DNA of 15,418 nt from positions 1 to 15,418 of the forward strand of contig CAMWMM010000054.1 in the NCBI GenBank assembly GCA_947175285.1. The letters are read 5' to 3'. The notes under the pieces were generated by a model that worked only from the letters and a program-made list of their open reading frames with translations, was not told where the DNA came from and did no database searches. This document shows, in pieces, positions 1 through 8,540 of this stretch; positions within the stretch are counted from its first letter, which is position 1, and each line of letters starts with the position of its first letter. The translations under genes and the position numbers were made by a program. The stretch is from an uncultured Lachnospiraceae bacterium (GTDB lineage: Bacteria > Bacillota_A > Clostridia > Lachnospirales > Lachnospiraceae).

Positions 1-369
1 CTTCTCAGTATATAGAAAAACATTTTTCTTGAAATAATTCAGATCTTCTTCTACAAGACATATTAGTTTACTCAACTCACTAATTTGACTGGTCTGTTCC
101 ATCTCATAATACTCTTGCTCTGAAATACATAAACAAAATATACAAGTAATATTCTTATCCATATCCACCTGATATATTTCTGTGTTCTTTTTTATAGTGC
201 TAAAAATTTCTACTGTTTTCTCCTTTAACTCAATTAATTGTTTCTTATCACTTAGGAAAAAGAATAAATAATATGAATTAAAATCTTTCTTTACAAACAA
301 AGTATCATATTCCATATATCTGAAATTCAAAGATCCTTCTCCTGTAATCGATTCTATAAATTTACGCAT
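1..369 (-). CDS. Probable ABC-3C middle component (partial, runs off left edge)
   Basis: An open frame of 123 codons starts at ATG 369 and continues without a stop to the window edge. The start is supported by an AGAGGT ribosome binding site 7 bases upstream. The product begins MRKFIESITGEG and ends in a stretch reading LVEEDLNYFKKNVFLYTEK. An acidic EED followed by FKK and YTEK near residue 105-123 recalls the small middle-component proteins of ABC-three-component systems, which link an effector to an SMC-like ABC ATPase. The gene lies 27 bases behind the candidate effector at 397-1980, the usual effector/middle component/ATPase order. The assignment rests on memory of the family and on context. 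The C-terminus and the expected ATPase gene lie outside the window. Confidence 0.6.
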   Translation of the reverse strand, partial: MRKFIESITGEGSLNFRYMEYDTLFVKKDFNSYYLFFFLSDKKQLIELKEKTVEIFSTIKKNTEIYQVDMDKNITCIFCLCISEQEYYEMEQTSQISELSKLICLVEEDLNYFKKNVFLYTEK

Positions 370-396
370 AAATCTTACCTCTATTCTAATCTAATA

Positions 397-1980
397 TTAT
401 GAAAACTGCCCTATAATCTCTTTAGCAGTTACAAATCTTGGCTTCTTTGGATTGCAAATGCTATGGTGATTAACATCACTATCCATTTTTGTTTTATTGC
501 TAATAAATTTTTCCTCTATTTCAACATAGTCATAATCCCACACTGATCCTTCTGATGATAAATCAACAGTAATCAACTCATCTGCCTCAAAAATTGGACT
601 GACTAATTCTGCATTATTATTTATTCCTCTGGTTATATTCTCTACTGCAATTTCGCTATTCTTTCCCTCGATTGCAGTTAGAAACGCATTATTATTTTGA
701 TTATTAACAATAACTTTCGTCTTATCATTTGCATTTATAAAATCAATATTTGAAACATTTTTTAATATTTCAAAAGCAGATTCCTGCATTCCCTGTGTTC
801 TTAACAATTTCATAAGACAATCCCGATCATCAATACTTTTATCGCAATCAGGATTATAATGAAAACACATTCTAACAAATTCTTCATCCGATAAATTTAC
901 TTTTTCGTACTCATCTTTATATATTTTGCATTCGTAGTTATTTGTTTTTTCACACTGATGCTTGCATACCGTTCTACAATATTGAGATAGAATTTCTTCA
1001 TATCCTCTACGCAATGCCAAAATATTAGCTTCCCGCTCATATATGGAAATACTTAAATCCAGAATATCAAACAAATCTCCAAACGAAATCTCTGCCTTAA
1101 TAATCCCGCCCTTTTGTATTGCATTATGCCTTTGCAAAACATGATTTCTCATATAATGCAACAATCGATCTGCTATATACTCATATTGCCCTTTGGAAAT
1201 ATATTTATCATTATTTTTATATCGTCTTACCTGCTCAACAATCTTATTGAAAAGTTCTTTTCCCTCACAATACAATTTCTTGCTATCATATGGAAACAAC
1301 ATAACCTTTTCATCTATATAATCAATTGCCAATTTGTTTTCTAAATATTCCAATAATTCTTTTAGCTTATCCTTTACTAGATCATACTTCTTATCATTAC
1401 ATGATTTAACTACCCCATCGATCAACTTTTTATAATAAGTTCGATTTAATTTTATAGGTTCATTCTTCATTATTCCACCTATTTTGTTATAAAAATTCTC
1501 TCTTTCATTCTCTTCAATATAATTGCCAATAAACACTTTGATACTGTTATAAAAATCATTTATACATTTTGCCCAACTTGACAATTGTTGATCGATCGTA
1601 TTATTGTCTTCCTTCACTCGGCTGCTGATATGTAAAAATGCCTCTGGGTTCCCTAAGCTTTTCATTTTCCAAAAGCCTTTTTCGAGCATTAATTGAATTA
1701 ATGGGTTCCTATAATCACAAATGCTGTTATCTTTCTGATTTTTTACTTGATGAATTGAAAGATATTGTTTTTGTTTTCCATCGTCTTTTACAACAGCTAT
1801 GTCTTCGCTCTTTTCTACTTCCAACCAGTATTCTGACTTGATTACCTCTTTCGACAGCCCATTCTCTATAAGATCACAAATTTTACATACTGCCAAATAA
1901 ATTGCAACTTCACCTTGATATATAAACCCACTCCATGTTGGTGTAGCGTCATGAATAAAGATATTTTCATCTTTTGCCAA
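397..1980 (-). CDS. ABC-3C effector with Cap4-like (DUF4297-type) PD-(D/E)XK nuclease domain
   Basis: This 527-residue protein starts at TTG 1980, with AAGGAG about 11 bases upstream. Residues 13-24 (TPTWSGFIYQGE) match the SGF..Q opening helix of Cap4/DUF4297-type proteins. An EVEKSED segment (54-60) followed by HQVK (77-80) gives the acidic and Q-x-K residues of a restriction-endonuclease fold, so DNA cleavage is the likely output. The middle is mostly helical. A cysteine cluster (C335, C339, C343, C351, then C372, C379, C388) could bind metal. Residues from about 298 (ISFGDLFDIL) onward resemble the C-terminal domain that docks these effectors to their middle component. The 369-1 gene follows after 27 bases. 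In ABC-3C systems the ATPase is thought to sense invasion and release the effector. The family call is likely; catalytic activity is inferred. Confidence 0.68.
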   Translation of the reverse strand: MAKDENIFIHDATPTWSGFIYQGEVAIYLAVCKICDLIENGLSKEVIKSEYWLEVEKSEDIAVVKDDGKQKQYLSIHQVKNQKDNSICDYRNPLIQLMLEKGFWKMKSLGNPEAFLHISSRVKEDNNTIDQQLSSWAKCINDFYNSIKVFIGNYIEENERENFYNKIGGIMKNEPIKLNRTYYKKLIDGVVKSCNDKKYDLVKDKLKELLEYLENKLAIDYIDEKVMLFPYDSKKLYCEGKELFNKIVEQVRRYKNNDKYISKGQYEYIADRLLHYMRNHVLQRHNAIQKGGIIKAEISFGDLFDILDLSISIYEREANILALRRGYEEILSQYCRTVCKHQCEKTNNYECKIYKDEYEKVNLSDEEFVRMCFHYNPDCDKSIDDRDCLMKLLRTQGMQESAFEILKNVSNIDFINANDKTKVIVNNQNNNAFLTAIEGKNSEIAVENITRGINNNAELVSPIFEADELITVDLSSEGSVWDYDYVEIEEKFISNKTKMDSDVNHHSICNPKKPRFVTAKEIIGQFS

Positions 1981-2137
1981 CCTTATCTCATCTCCTTAGT
2001 TTTACATTTACCACTTTAAAAACTTTACTAATTTTCTGCCTTATCCAACATAAAAAACATTTGTCAAATCTGGCTATGACTCTCCAATTTTGCCCATTTT
2101 GTCATTGAAGAGCCTCTTAATCGCAAAAGTATTATAA
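1981..2137 (-). promoter_or_regulatory. Intergenic gap with probable promoter for the ABC-3C genes
   Basis: This 157-base gap is the longest untranslated stretch among the left-hand genes. Read on the minus strand it holds a perfect -35 TTGACA (2067-2062) and, 16 bases on, GATAAG (2045-2040), which matches four of six -10 positions. An AAGGAG ribosome binding site then precedes the TTG start at 1980. A short palindrome (AAGAG-C-CTCTT, 2108-2118) lies upstream of the -35 and could be an operator; its one-base centre argues against an RNA hairpin. No terminator with a T-run is visible after the nuclease stop at 2138. The -35 is convincing and the -10 is weak. Confidence 0.45.
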
Positions 2138-2836
2138 TCATTTCTCTATTGCTTTTTCTTTTAAATCTTCTAATAAAAACCGAGAAAAAATATTATCCTT
2201 TTTTCTAACATATTTATTATGATTCTTTTTATATTTATCAATTAGTACAGATGTGTGTATATATTTCATATTATAGGTACATTCACTAGATCTTGTTGCA
2301 GGAACAACTTCGTTCAGATTACTGTCACTTATTGCTAATAATCCAATACCCGTTTTTCTTAACAGAGACAGATTGACAAGTTTGATATTGTCCACTGGCA
2401 ATGCTAAATATGAATAATCTGAAAATAACAAATATCTCTGTGCCTGAATTAATCCATTTTTCCAATCACTTATCTTTGCCTCAACCGCAACTGTAATCCC
2501 TAACTGTACATTTCTAATACTATTCGTAACTCTGACCACCTCTTTGTTGAGTGCAACTAAATTCATACCAGCCAATTGCAAAACATATTTTTTTATTCTT
2601 TCGATGGTAAATAAAAATTTTTCTTTTATTTCTTTTAATGTAGTTTTCTTTTTTATATCAATAAAATCCCAAATAGAAAATAAATAATAATCATCCAAAC
2701 ATTTCATTCTCCTATTTCCCCCTAAGTTAAATGATATATCTGGAATGCCAATACCCATTCTGATTTCATTCGCATAACATATTCCATGACAATATAAATA
2801 TTTGTTCATAGAATTAACAATCTCTGCTTCTAACAT
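2138..2836 (-). CDS. PD-(D/E)XK family nuclease, translationally coupled to the kinase
   Basis: With the ATG at 2836 the product is 232 residues. This start has AGAGG 8 bases upstream and overlaps the kinase stop in ATGTTAG (7 bases). A longer frame from ATG 2878 exists but has no ribosome binding site and would sit deeper in the kinase gene. The catalytic signature of the restriction-endonuclease fold is clear: an early acidic helix (MLEAEIV, E3/E5), IPD at 31-33, VEAK at 118-121, then DW and the helix QAQRY at 131-135. The spacing between D33 and E119 is long, with a lysine-rich helical insert around 60-90 that could contact nucleic acid. The protein probably cuts DNA or RNA. The stop-start overlap implies expression in fixed ratio to the kinase, so regulation by phosphorylation or direct partnership is plausible but inferred. 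I do not recognise a named family. Confidence 0.7.
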   Translation of the reverse strand: MLEAEIVNSMNKYLYCHGICYANEIRMGIGIPDISFNLGGNRRMKCLDDYYLFSIWDFIDIKKKTTLKEIKEKFLFTIERIKKYVLQLAGMNLVALNKEVVRVTNSIRNVQLGITVAVEAKISDWKNGLIQAQRYLLFSDYSYLALPVDNIKLVNLSLLRKTGIGLLAISDSNLNEVVPATRSSECTYNMKYIHTSVLIDKYKKNHNKYVRKKDNIFSRFLLEDLKEKAIEK

Positions 2837-4887
2837 TCTTCCATCCTCTTTTGCAATCTTTCTATTACTTCTAACCATGTTTTTAGAAATTTGTAATCAT
2901 CATCTTTAAAAATCGGTTTCAGATTTTTGTAATAATTTATTGCATTTTTAACACGTTCCTTTACATAATCTGCTCTCTCATCCACAGTTGAGATACTCCT
3001 GAGCAACTGTATCTCTTCGTTCCTTCGATACAGGAAATGTCTCTTTGTCAACTGATCATTCATAAGTAATGCTGGATCAATTCCATTACAATAAGGACAA
3101 TGGCATATTATATCCTTACCAACTTCGGAATGCAATAATTGTTGTATTCTAATTGGATTTTTTCGGTCAACCGATACCGTTTTTAAAAGCTCTGGCATAT
3201 AATATCTAATAGGCATATTAAATGGTTTTTCGCTGGCATCCTTATATAAATCTTCATAAAATGATTCAAACCTTGCTACCCCTGATTCAAACGCATATAA
3301 ACCAAACGCAAGAAGTATAAGCCCAAATGTTCCTATTCTTCCAGCTATAACAGGCTTATTTGTCGATTTTTGTAAATCAAGCAGTGCAGTCGCATAATTA
3401 TATAGTTGTGATACGTTAGAATTTTCATTAATACAATCAACATATATCCAATACATATCACAATTCAATCCAGATAACACATTCAAAAAATACTCTCGTT
3501 CTTTTCTATCTGTAAGAATATCTGCTTTGATGCAAAAACCTCCTACTAATTTCCCATCGAATTTTAATAAATCCAAATAAGATTTTGTTTCTTCTAGTAA
3601 CTTTACATCCAGTGAAAACCAATTTTCATTTATATCCATCTTGATTTTTACCATATTTGAATTATTACTCATATGAAATGGAGCGACAATATTTTTTATA
3701 CCATGTTTTAATTGTTCATCAACAACCTTCTTTACATATTCTTTTTTAGTCTCATAATCCTCTAAATCTTCCAATTGTAATCGTTCCAATTGCTTTGGTG
3801 CATAGGGCAACATTGCAAGTCCTTTAACTTCTGCATATGTGTCATATGCCAATCGCATAGTTGCCGGATCTATGATAATATTAATATTATTGCTTTTCAC
3901 AAACTTTAATAAATTCTTTTGTCTGTCTTGATGATTAATTGGGAAAATTACATTCTCCACCATAAACCCATCTTTATAAAACTGTTCAAATACAGACTTA
4001 TCATCAAATAACCTTACGTAAAAAGAGGGCATAAACTGTTTTGCAATATTCTTTGCTGCAACATTATCTTTTTTGATGTATTCTCTAATATCTTGTATAT
4101 TGTTCGGTCGCTTATAATTTTCTTTTTGCAACAATGTCATGACCAAGTTATCAATACCGTTGTTTATCGTTGGAATAAAAAATCTAATTGAGATTGGCGG
4201 TTCGACTTTAATCTTGTAATATAATTCCTCCCTTGAACTCACTGCTCCATAAGGAGTATTAGCAGTTAATAATTTAAATAATATTACTCCCATTGCATAA
4301 TAATCAGAACGATAATCTATATTTTTGCTATCGCTTATTTGTTCCGGTGACATATACAATGGGGTTCCTAATTGATCACCTGTATTTGTAATAGATGTAT
4401 AATCTATTAATTTAGACAGACCGAAATCTAGTATCTTAATATTGCCATTTTCTAACAGATAAATATTAGCAGGTTTTAAATCTCTATGAATTAAATTCTG
4501 TGAATGGATTGACTCTATACCATATAAAATCTGACTAAAAATTCTTATAGCCTCTTCCATTTCAACCTTTCTGCTTCTCATAACAGTTTCCAAATCCTGT
4601 CCTTCGACAAAATCCATAACCACATATATGTATTCCCATCCATTATCTACAAATGTACCATCATCTATATAGCCTGCAACATAATCGCTGTGAACCTTTT
4701 TAAGTGCCTCGATTTCCCTTGTAATTCTATTATCTTCACCCTTTGCAAATTCGGAAAAGACATAATCCATTGCAAAAATCTTCATAGCGTATGTACAATT
4801 ATCTTTTTGACATTTGTAAACAGTTCCAAAAGAACCTTTACCTTTAAATTCTATTATCTCATAACCATTAATCTCTTTACCAATCAT
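2830..4887 (-). CDS. Ser/Thr protein kinase fused to a TGT/DpdA-like TIM-barrel domain
   Basis: I choose ATG 4887 (685 residues) because GAGGGA lies 8-9 bases upstream; the in-frame ATG 4902 has no ribosome binding site. Residues 1-270 are a complete eukaryotic-type kinase: glycine loop GKGSFG (16-21), YAMK lysine (36), HRDLKPAN (134-141), DFG (154-156), GTPLYMSPE (174-182). All key residues are present, so it should be active. The C-terminal 400 residues lack the usual transmembrane or PASTA region. Alternating hydrophobic strands (NIIIDP, NIVAPF, VGGFCIK, MYWIYVD, VIAGRIG) suggest a TIM barrel. A CxCxxC...H set (C595, C597, C600, H617) followed by FLYRRNEEIQLLR recalls the zinc site of tRNA-guanine transglycosylases and DpdA. 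It follows pglX by 51 bases and overlaps the nuclease gene by 7. It is not PglW, which is larger and built differently. The kinase call is firm; the barrel is an inference. Confidence 0.82.
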   Translation of the reverse strand: MIGKEINGYEIIEFKGKGSFGTVYKCQKDNCTYAMKIFAMDYVFSEFAKGEDNRITREIEALKKVHSDYVAGYIDDGTFVDNGWEYIYVVMDFVEGQDLETVMRSRKVEMEEAIRIFSQILYGIESIHSQNLIHRDLKPANIYLLENGNIKILDFGLSKLIDYTSITNTGDQLGTPLYMSPEQISDSKNIDYRSDYYAMGVILFKLLTANTPYGAVSSREELYYKIKVEPPISIRFFIPTINNGIDNLVMTLLQKENYKRPNNIQDIREYIKKDNVAAKNIAKQFMPSFYVRLFDDKSVFEQFYKDGFMVENVIFPINHQDRQKNLLKFVKSNNINIIIDPATMRLAYDTYAEVKGLAMLPYAPKQLERLQLEDLEDYETKKEYVKKVVDEQLKHGIKNIVAPFHMSNNSNMVKIKMDINENWFSLDVKLLEETKSYLDLLKFDGKLVGGFCIKADILTDRKEREYFLNVLSGLNCDMYWIYVDCINENSNVSQLYNYATALLDLQKSTNKPVIAGRIGTFGLILLAFGLYAFESGVARFESFYEDLYKDASEKPFNMPIRYYMPELLKTVSVDRKNPIRIQQLLHSEVGKDIICHCPYCNGIDPALLMNDQLTKRHFLYRRNEEIQLLRSISTVDERADYVKERVKNAINYYKNLKPIFKDDDYKFLKTWLEVIERLQKRMEEC

Positions 4888-4938
4888 ACTTTCTTCCCTC
4901 ATTAACTTTAAGTGTCCAATGTAGACTTCCTCTAAATT

Positions 4939-7900
4939 CTATATCTTTGCCAGTACTTGATACTTCTTTCCATCTTTTGCAGTCTGCACTTTCTCATAGT
5001 TTACCTTAACTCCATCATCCAAATCAAGTTCTATCCGTGATAGTGCCAAATGTCCAATCTTTTCATCGTAATCATGACACTCTTTTAGCTGTCTCTGCAA
5101 CTTTTCTTTTCGCTTTGCTGCAGCTCCCACTTCCCGACTATTTGTGCTGTGATCTATCATATCCTGCATACGACCAATTTCAGACTCATAAATCCTCTGC
5201 ATGCGGTGCAGATAATCAACACGCAAATTTCCAACAGTATCCGCATTATACCGATGTAGATAAATCAGTGCCTTAAACCCGTTCTGTTTTCCACTGTCAA
5301 AGAGCCAGTATATAGGTCTCTTGCCAGAACCAGTAACAGAATATGTCGTGCAGTGATCCTTAAAGAAATCATTTACAAAATAGTTACGTATGATTTCTCT
5401 TGATGTGTCACCTTTGTTTTTGAGTGCTGATGCTATAAAGTCCAGGTTCCGCTCTAAAGTGTCTTTCCCATATACCTTCTTTAACCAACTACAGAATAGA
5501 CCAAGAATATCATCCTCAAAGTATTCCTCATCTGTAATGGGAATGATGTTATCCTTGTCAGGAATAAATGTATTGTATCTACTATTGTCCCAATCACCAC
5601 CAGCATACGCAAGTCCCTCAACATCAAGGGAATAACGTCCAAACATACAGCCAACTGCATAGGAGATCAGGCTCTTGATATCTCTCTGTAAATCAGCCTT
5701 GCGAACTGTAACATCCTTATCCTCAACTTCTGGTGTTAGTTCACCCTGCAAGCCATATATGTCAATGAAGATACGGTTTAGTTCTTCCTCGTTTATTTTT
5801 AATTGATTGAAACGAATATCACATTCATTTTCCCACCAGAAAAATGAATCCTCTATACGATAGAACCACTCTCCTTTATTCTCCCTCTCTTTTGATTTTT
5901 TCTTCAACCTAATCAATGGATGCTGTTCAAAATTCCATGAAGTTTCAAAGGAGTCCCAGTCTTCTCTTGAAATTAAAATACACTCGTTTACTCTATTTGT
6001 AACACTTTCAAATATTTCGTCAGAAATAAGAACGGGAATTCTTGCCAAGTCTCCCGATTGTAGTGTTGCAGTAGGATTCAACATCTCTGCAAATTTTTGA
6101 ATAACCTTTGAATTAAGAACACCCAATGTGTAAGGAATATCTTTGCTTTTAGGAAAGCAAACACCTGACGCACTTTCAAAGAAATAACCTTTTGGCATTA
6201 TGCGGAAAGAAGAAGCGCCAATAGTAACACGTGACCAAGAAACGCCTTCTTCAAAGAGTTTTTCTGCATTTCGTATCGTTTGACGCCCTTCTGCCTTTAT
6301 ATTACGTCCATCATCTTCCCAATCAATGTAATAATCTTGATTACCATACCATTTACGAAACGCCCCACCTTTTAAACATTTAAACCACTTTTTCTTATTA
6401 TGTATTACTTCAAACCATAGTCGTAAAAACAGATCATTGTTTCCTGTAGTAGACCCCTGTTTGGGAGGAGCAAACGTCCCTAATGGTTTTCCATTAACGA
6501 ACGCTTCTATTACTGCAGGACTTGCCCAGTATGCAATAGGACTACCCGGAATCTTTCTAAATCCTTCTTGTTTTGCAAAGTAAATTCCTTTACCTTGCAG
6601 GAACACTTTTTCACGTTCGTCCACACTTTGTACATCGCCTTGCTTAATAAACAGACGACGATAATGCCCTTTATAATCATGAATACTATCGCGCATAATT
6701 ATAAAGGATGTAGTACCAAAGTCTGAGCCAAAAATCCCTCTTCCGGGTTGTATCAAGCTAATAATAGTACTAAAATCCATAAGGTTTTCACGCAATCGCT
6801 CATAAGTAGATAAGAACATCCATACTGGAATGTTAATCATTGTCATTAACCCATTAAGTTTGAGCATTAAAAGGGTTTTCTCCATACAGACTGTACTCAT
6901 ATCTGCCTTACTGTTAGGATAGTACTTTTTTACAAAATCATTTATCGGCTCATCCAGTTTACTCGCATTTGCATACGGCGGATTCGTTGCAACCACTTCA
7001 TACTTCCTTGCCATCACCTCGCCAATATCAATCAGCATTTGCAATCTCTTCTGTGTCTGCTCAATCCCTACCGCATCCAACGTCATCTGCCCACCAACAC
7101 CAGCACTTTCTGCAAACCGCCTCAGCAAATCCCAATCATAATCCGCAACATTCAAAATGGAACCATACTCCTTGGCATCCTTAAATGTATCAAGCAAGCC
7201 TCCAATCTGGTTCAATGCATCATTTTTCTCCACCTCATTGAAACCCACACCAAAGTATGTGAGCTGCTGCCTATTGATATGATTACTCTCCTGTATGGAA
7301 TACACATGACAAACAGTGTCTGCTGAAAGAATCCGGCGATTATACTGTCTTGCTTTCATCATTACAGCGAAATACGCCATCTGATATGCCCTATCGTCGA
7401 TATCCAAACCATAGAGATTATTTTCAAGGATGTTCTTGGCAGCATCCCTCTGGGAATATCCGACAGACTCATAGATCTGCATCAACACGTCAAATGCATA
7501 GACAAGAATATGTCCACTGCCCATACAAGGATCGATAAAATGGATATCCTCTGGATTCAGTTTCGCATATTCTTTATGTATTTCATCAAGTTTTACCTGA
7601 ACTTCTGGCTCCTGCTCTGCCTCCTCCAGATAATATTTCCACTTGGATTTCAGCAGATCATTCGGATGCCCTTCTACCCACAGACGTCCAAGACTATTTT
7701 CCACCATATAACGCACAATCCAATCCGGTGTAAAAAGTTGTGTTACCGCAGGAATCTCTTCTTTTGTAATCTTTCCGTTTTTTGAAAATGCTTCATTTTT
7801 CGGCTCGGTATTGTAATACTGATACAGCCAGCCAATAATCTCTACCTGACCACCTTTTTCGATGTTGAAATCATCCTCCGAAATATCGTTGACCAGATGA

Positions 7901-8517
7901 TAAACGACTCCTTCCTTATCAATCACAGAGATATTTAACAAAAGTTCCGTATAATCCGCTGTTTTTTCAAAAAGCGCCGGAAGTTTTTCATTTAATGCGT
8001 TGCATTGTTTGATAAACAGCAAGCGAAAGCACTCATCCAGATTATTTTCATTCTTTAATCTGACAATTTCCTGCTTTTCCTTATCTGTAAAAATCAAATC
8101 GGCATCAAACGGGGTAGTCACAAGATCTGGTTCCATCTTACCACTATCAGAGGACAGTACACGGATATGAGACGGAAGATAGTCGTTAATCTCCATAAAT
8201 CGAACTGCAATCAGACGGTTAAACCAAGTGTATGCAACACCTTCTGTAATGTACTTATAAGCAGTTTTATAGTTTGTCTCATTTGCTTTCTGATTGATGA
8301 CATCTACAAGACTTTTACGCTGTCTGACAGCCTCTCCCGTAATAGCATACGGCTGTGCAGTTCCAATATCATAGAACTCCGTTTCTTTCGTCGACTGCGG
8401 CAATGCAGGACGTATCCCATCAGCTGTTATGCCCATAAGTCCTGCTCTGTACTGTATATCTGCAATCAGTTTGTTTCTCGCCCAGATTGCAAAGTTCTTG
8501 ATTGCGGTTTTATTCAT
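4939..8517 (-). CDS. pglX: BREX adenine-specific DNA methyltransferase PglX (BrxX)
   Basis: The chosen ATG at 8517 gives 1192 residues and has AAGGAG 7 bases upstream. An upstream in-frame ATG at 8646 would overlap the preceding gene and lacks support. The protein has the gamma-class N6-adenine methyltransferase motifs: SAM-binding FIDPCMGSGH at 327-336 and catalytic NPPY at 512-515. A long C-terminal half includes the target-recognition region and ends in a helical section rich in charged residues (about 1110-1170). In BREX, PglX methylates one strand of a non-palindromic site to mark host DNA, and it is also needed for blocking phage. The length is typical. The middle, about 5800-6950, looks more AT-rich than the flanks, as expected if target-recognition parts have been exchanged. 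Its usual downstream partner pglZ is not in the window. Confidence 0.93.
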   Translation of the reverse strand: MNKTAIKNFAIWARNKLIADIQYRAGLMGITADGIRPALPQSTKETEFYDIGTAQPYAITGEAVRQRKSLVDVINQKANETNYKTAYKYITEGVAYTWFNRLIAVRFMEINDYLPSHIRVLSSDSGKMEPDLVTTPFDADLIFTDKEKQEIVRLKNENNLDECFRLLFIKQCNALNEKLPALFEKTADYTELLLNISVIDKEGVVYHLVNDISEDDFNIEKGGQVEIIGWLYQYYNTEPKNEAFSKNGKITKEEIPAVTQLFTPDWIVRYMVENSLGRLWVEGHPNDLLKSKWKYYLEEAEQEPEVQVKLDEIHKEYAKLNPEDIHFIDPCMGSGHILVYAFDVLMQIYESVGYSQRDAAKNILENNLYGLDIDDRAYQMAYFAVMMKARQYNRRILSADTVCHVYSIQESNHINRQQLTYFGVGFNEVEKNDALNQIGGLLDTFKDAKEYGSILNVADYDWDLLRRFAESAGVGGQMTLDAVGIEQTQKRLQMLIDIGEVMARKYEVVATNPPYANASKLDEPINDFVKKYYPNSKADMSTVCMEKTLLMLKLNGLMTMINIPVWMFLSTYERLRENLMDFSTIISLIQPGRGIFGSDFGTTSFIIMRDSIHDYKGHYRRLFIKQGDVQSVDEREKVFLQGKGIYFAKQEGFRKIPGSPIAYWASPAVIEAFVNGKPLGTFAPPKQGSTTGNNDLFLRLWFEVIHNKKKWFKCLKGGAFRKWYGNQDYYIDWEDDGRNIKAEGRQTIRNAEKLFEEGVSWSRVTIGASSFRIMPKGYFFESASGVCFPKSKDIPYTLGVLNSKVIQKFAEMLNPTATLQSGDLARIPVLISDEIFESVTNRVNECILISREDWDSFETSWNFEQHPLIRLKKKSKERENKGEWFYRIEDSFFWWENECDIRFNQLKINEEELNRIFIDIYGLQGELTPEVEDKDVTVRKADLQRDIKSLISYAVGCMFGRYSLDVEGLAYAGGDWDNSRYNTFIPDKDNIIPITDEEYFEDDILGLFCSWLKKVYGKDTLERNLDFIASALKNKGDTSREIIRNYFVNDFFKDHCTTYSVTGSGKRPIYWLFDSGKQNGFKALIYLHRYNADTVGNLRVDYLHRMQRIYESEIGRMQDMIDHSTNSREVGAAAKRKEKLQRQLKECHDYDEKIGHLALSRIELDLDDGVKVNYEKVQTAKDGKKYQVLAKI

Positions 8518-8540
8518 ATTCTTACTCCTTTGTATTGGTT

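Noticed and set aside
2837..2878. Longer nuclease start at ATG 2878
   Set aside because: No ribosome binding site, and a 49-base overlap with the kinase; ATG 2836 has AGAGG and a short stop-start overlap.
2830..4887. PglW kinase of type 2 BREX
   Set aside because: PglW is much larger with other domains; the rest of the locus (brxA, brxB, brxC) is type I-like.
4903..4938. Terminator between pglX and the kinase
   Set aside because: The imperfect GTCTAC/GGACAC symmetry does not pair well and has no T-run.
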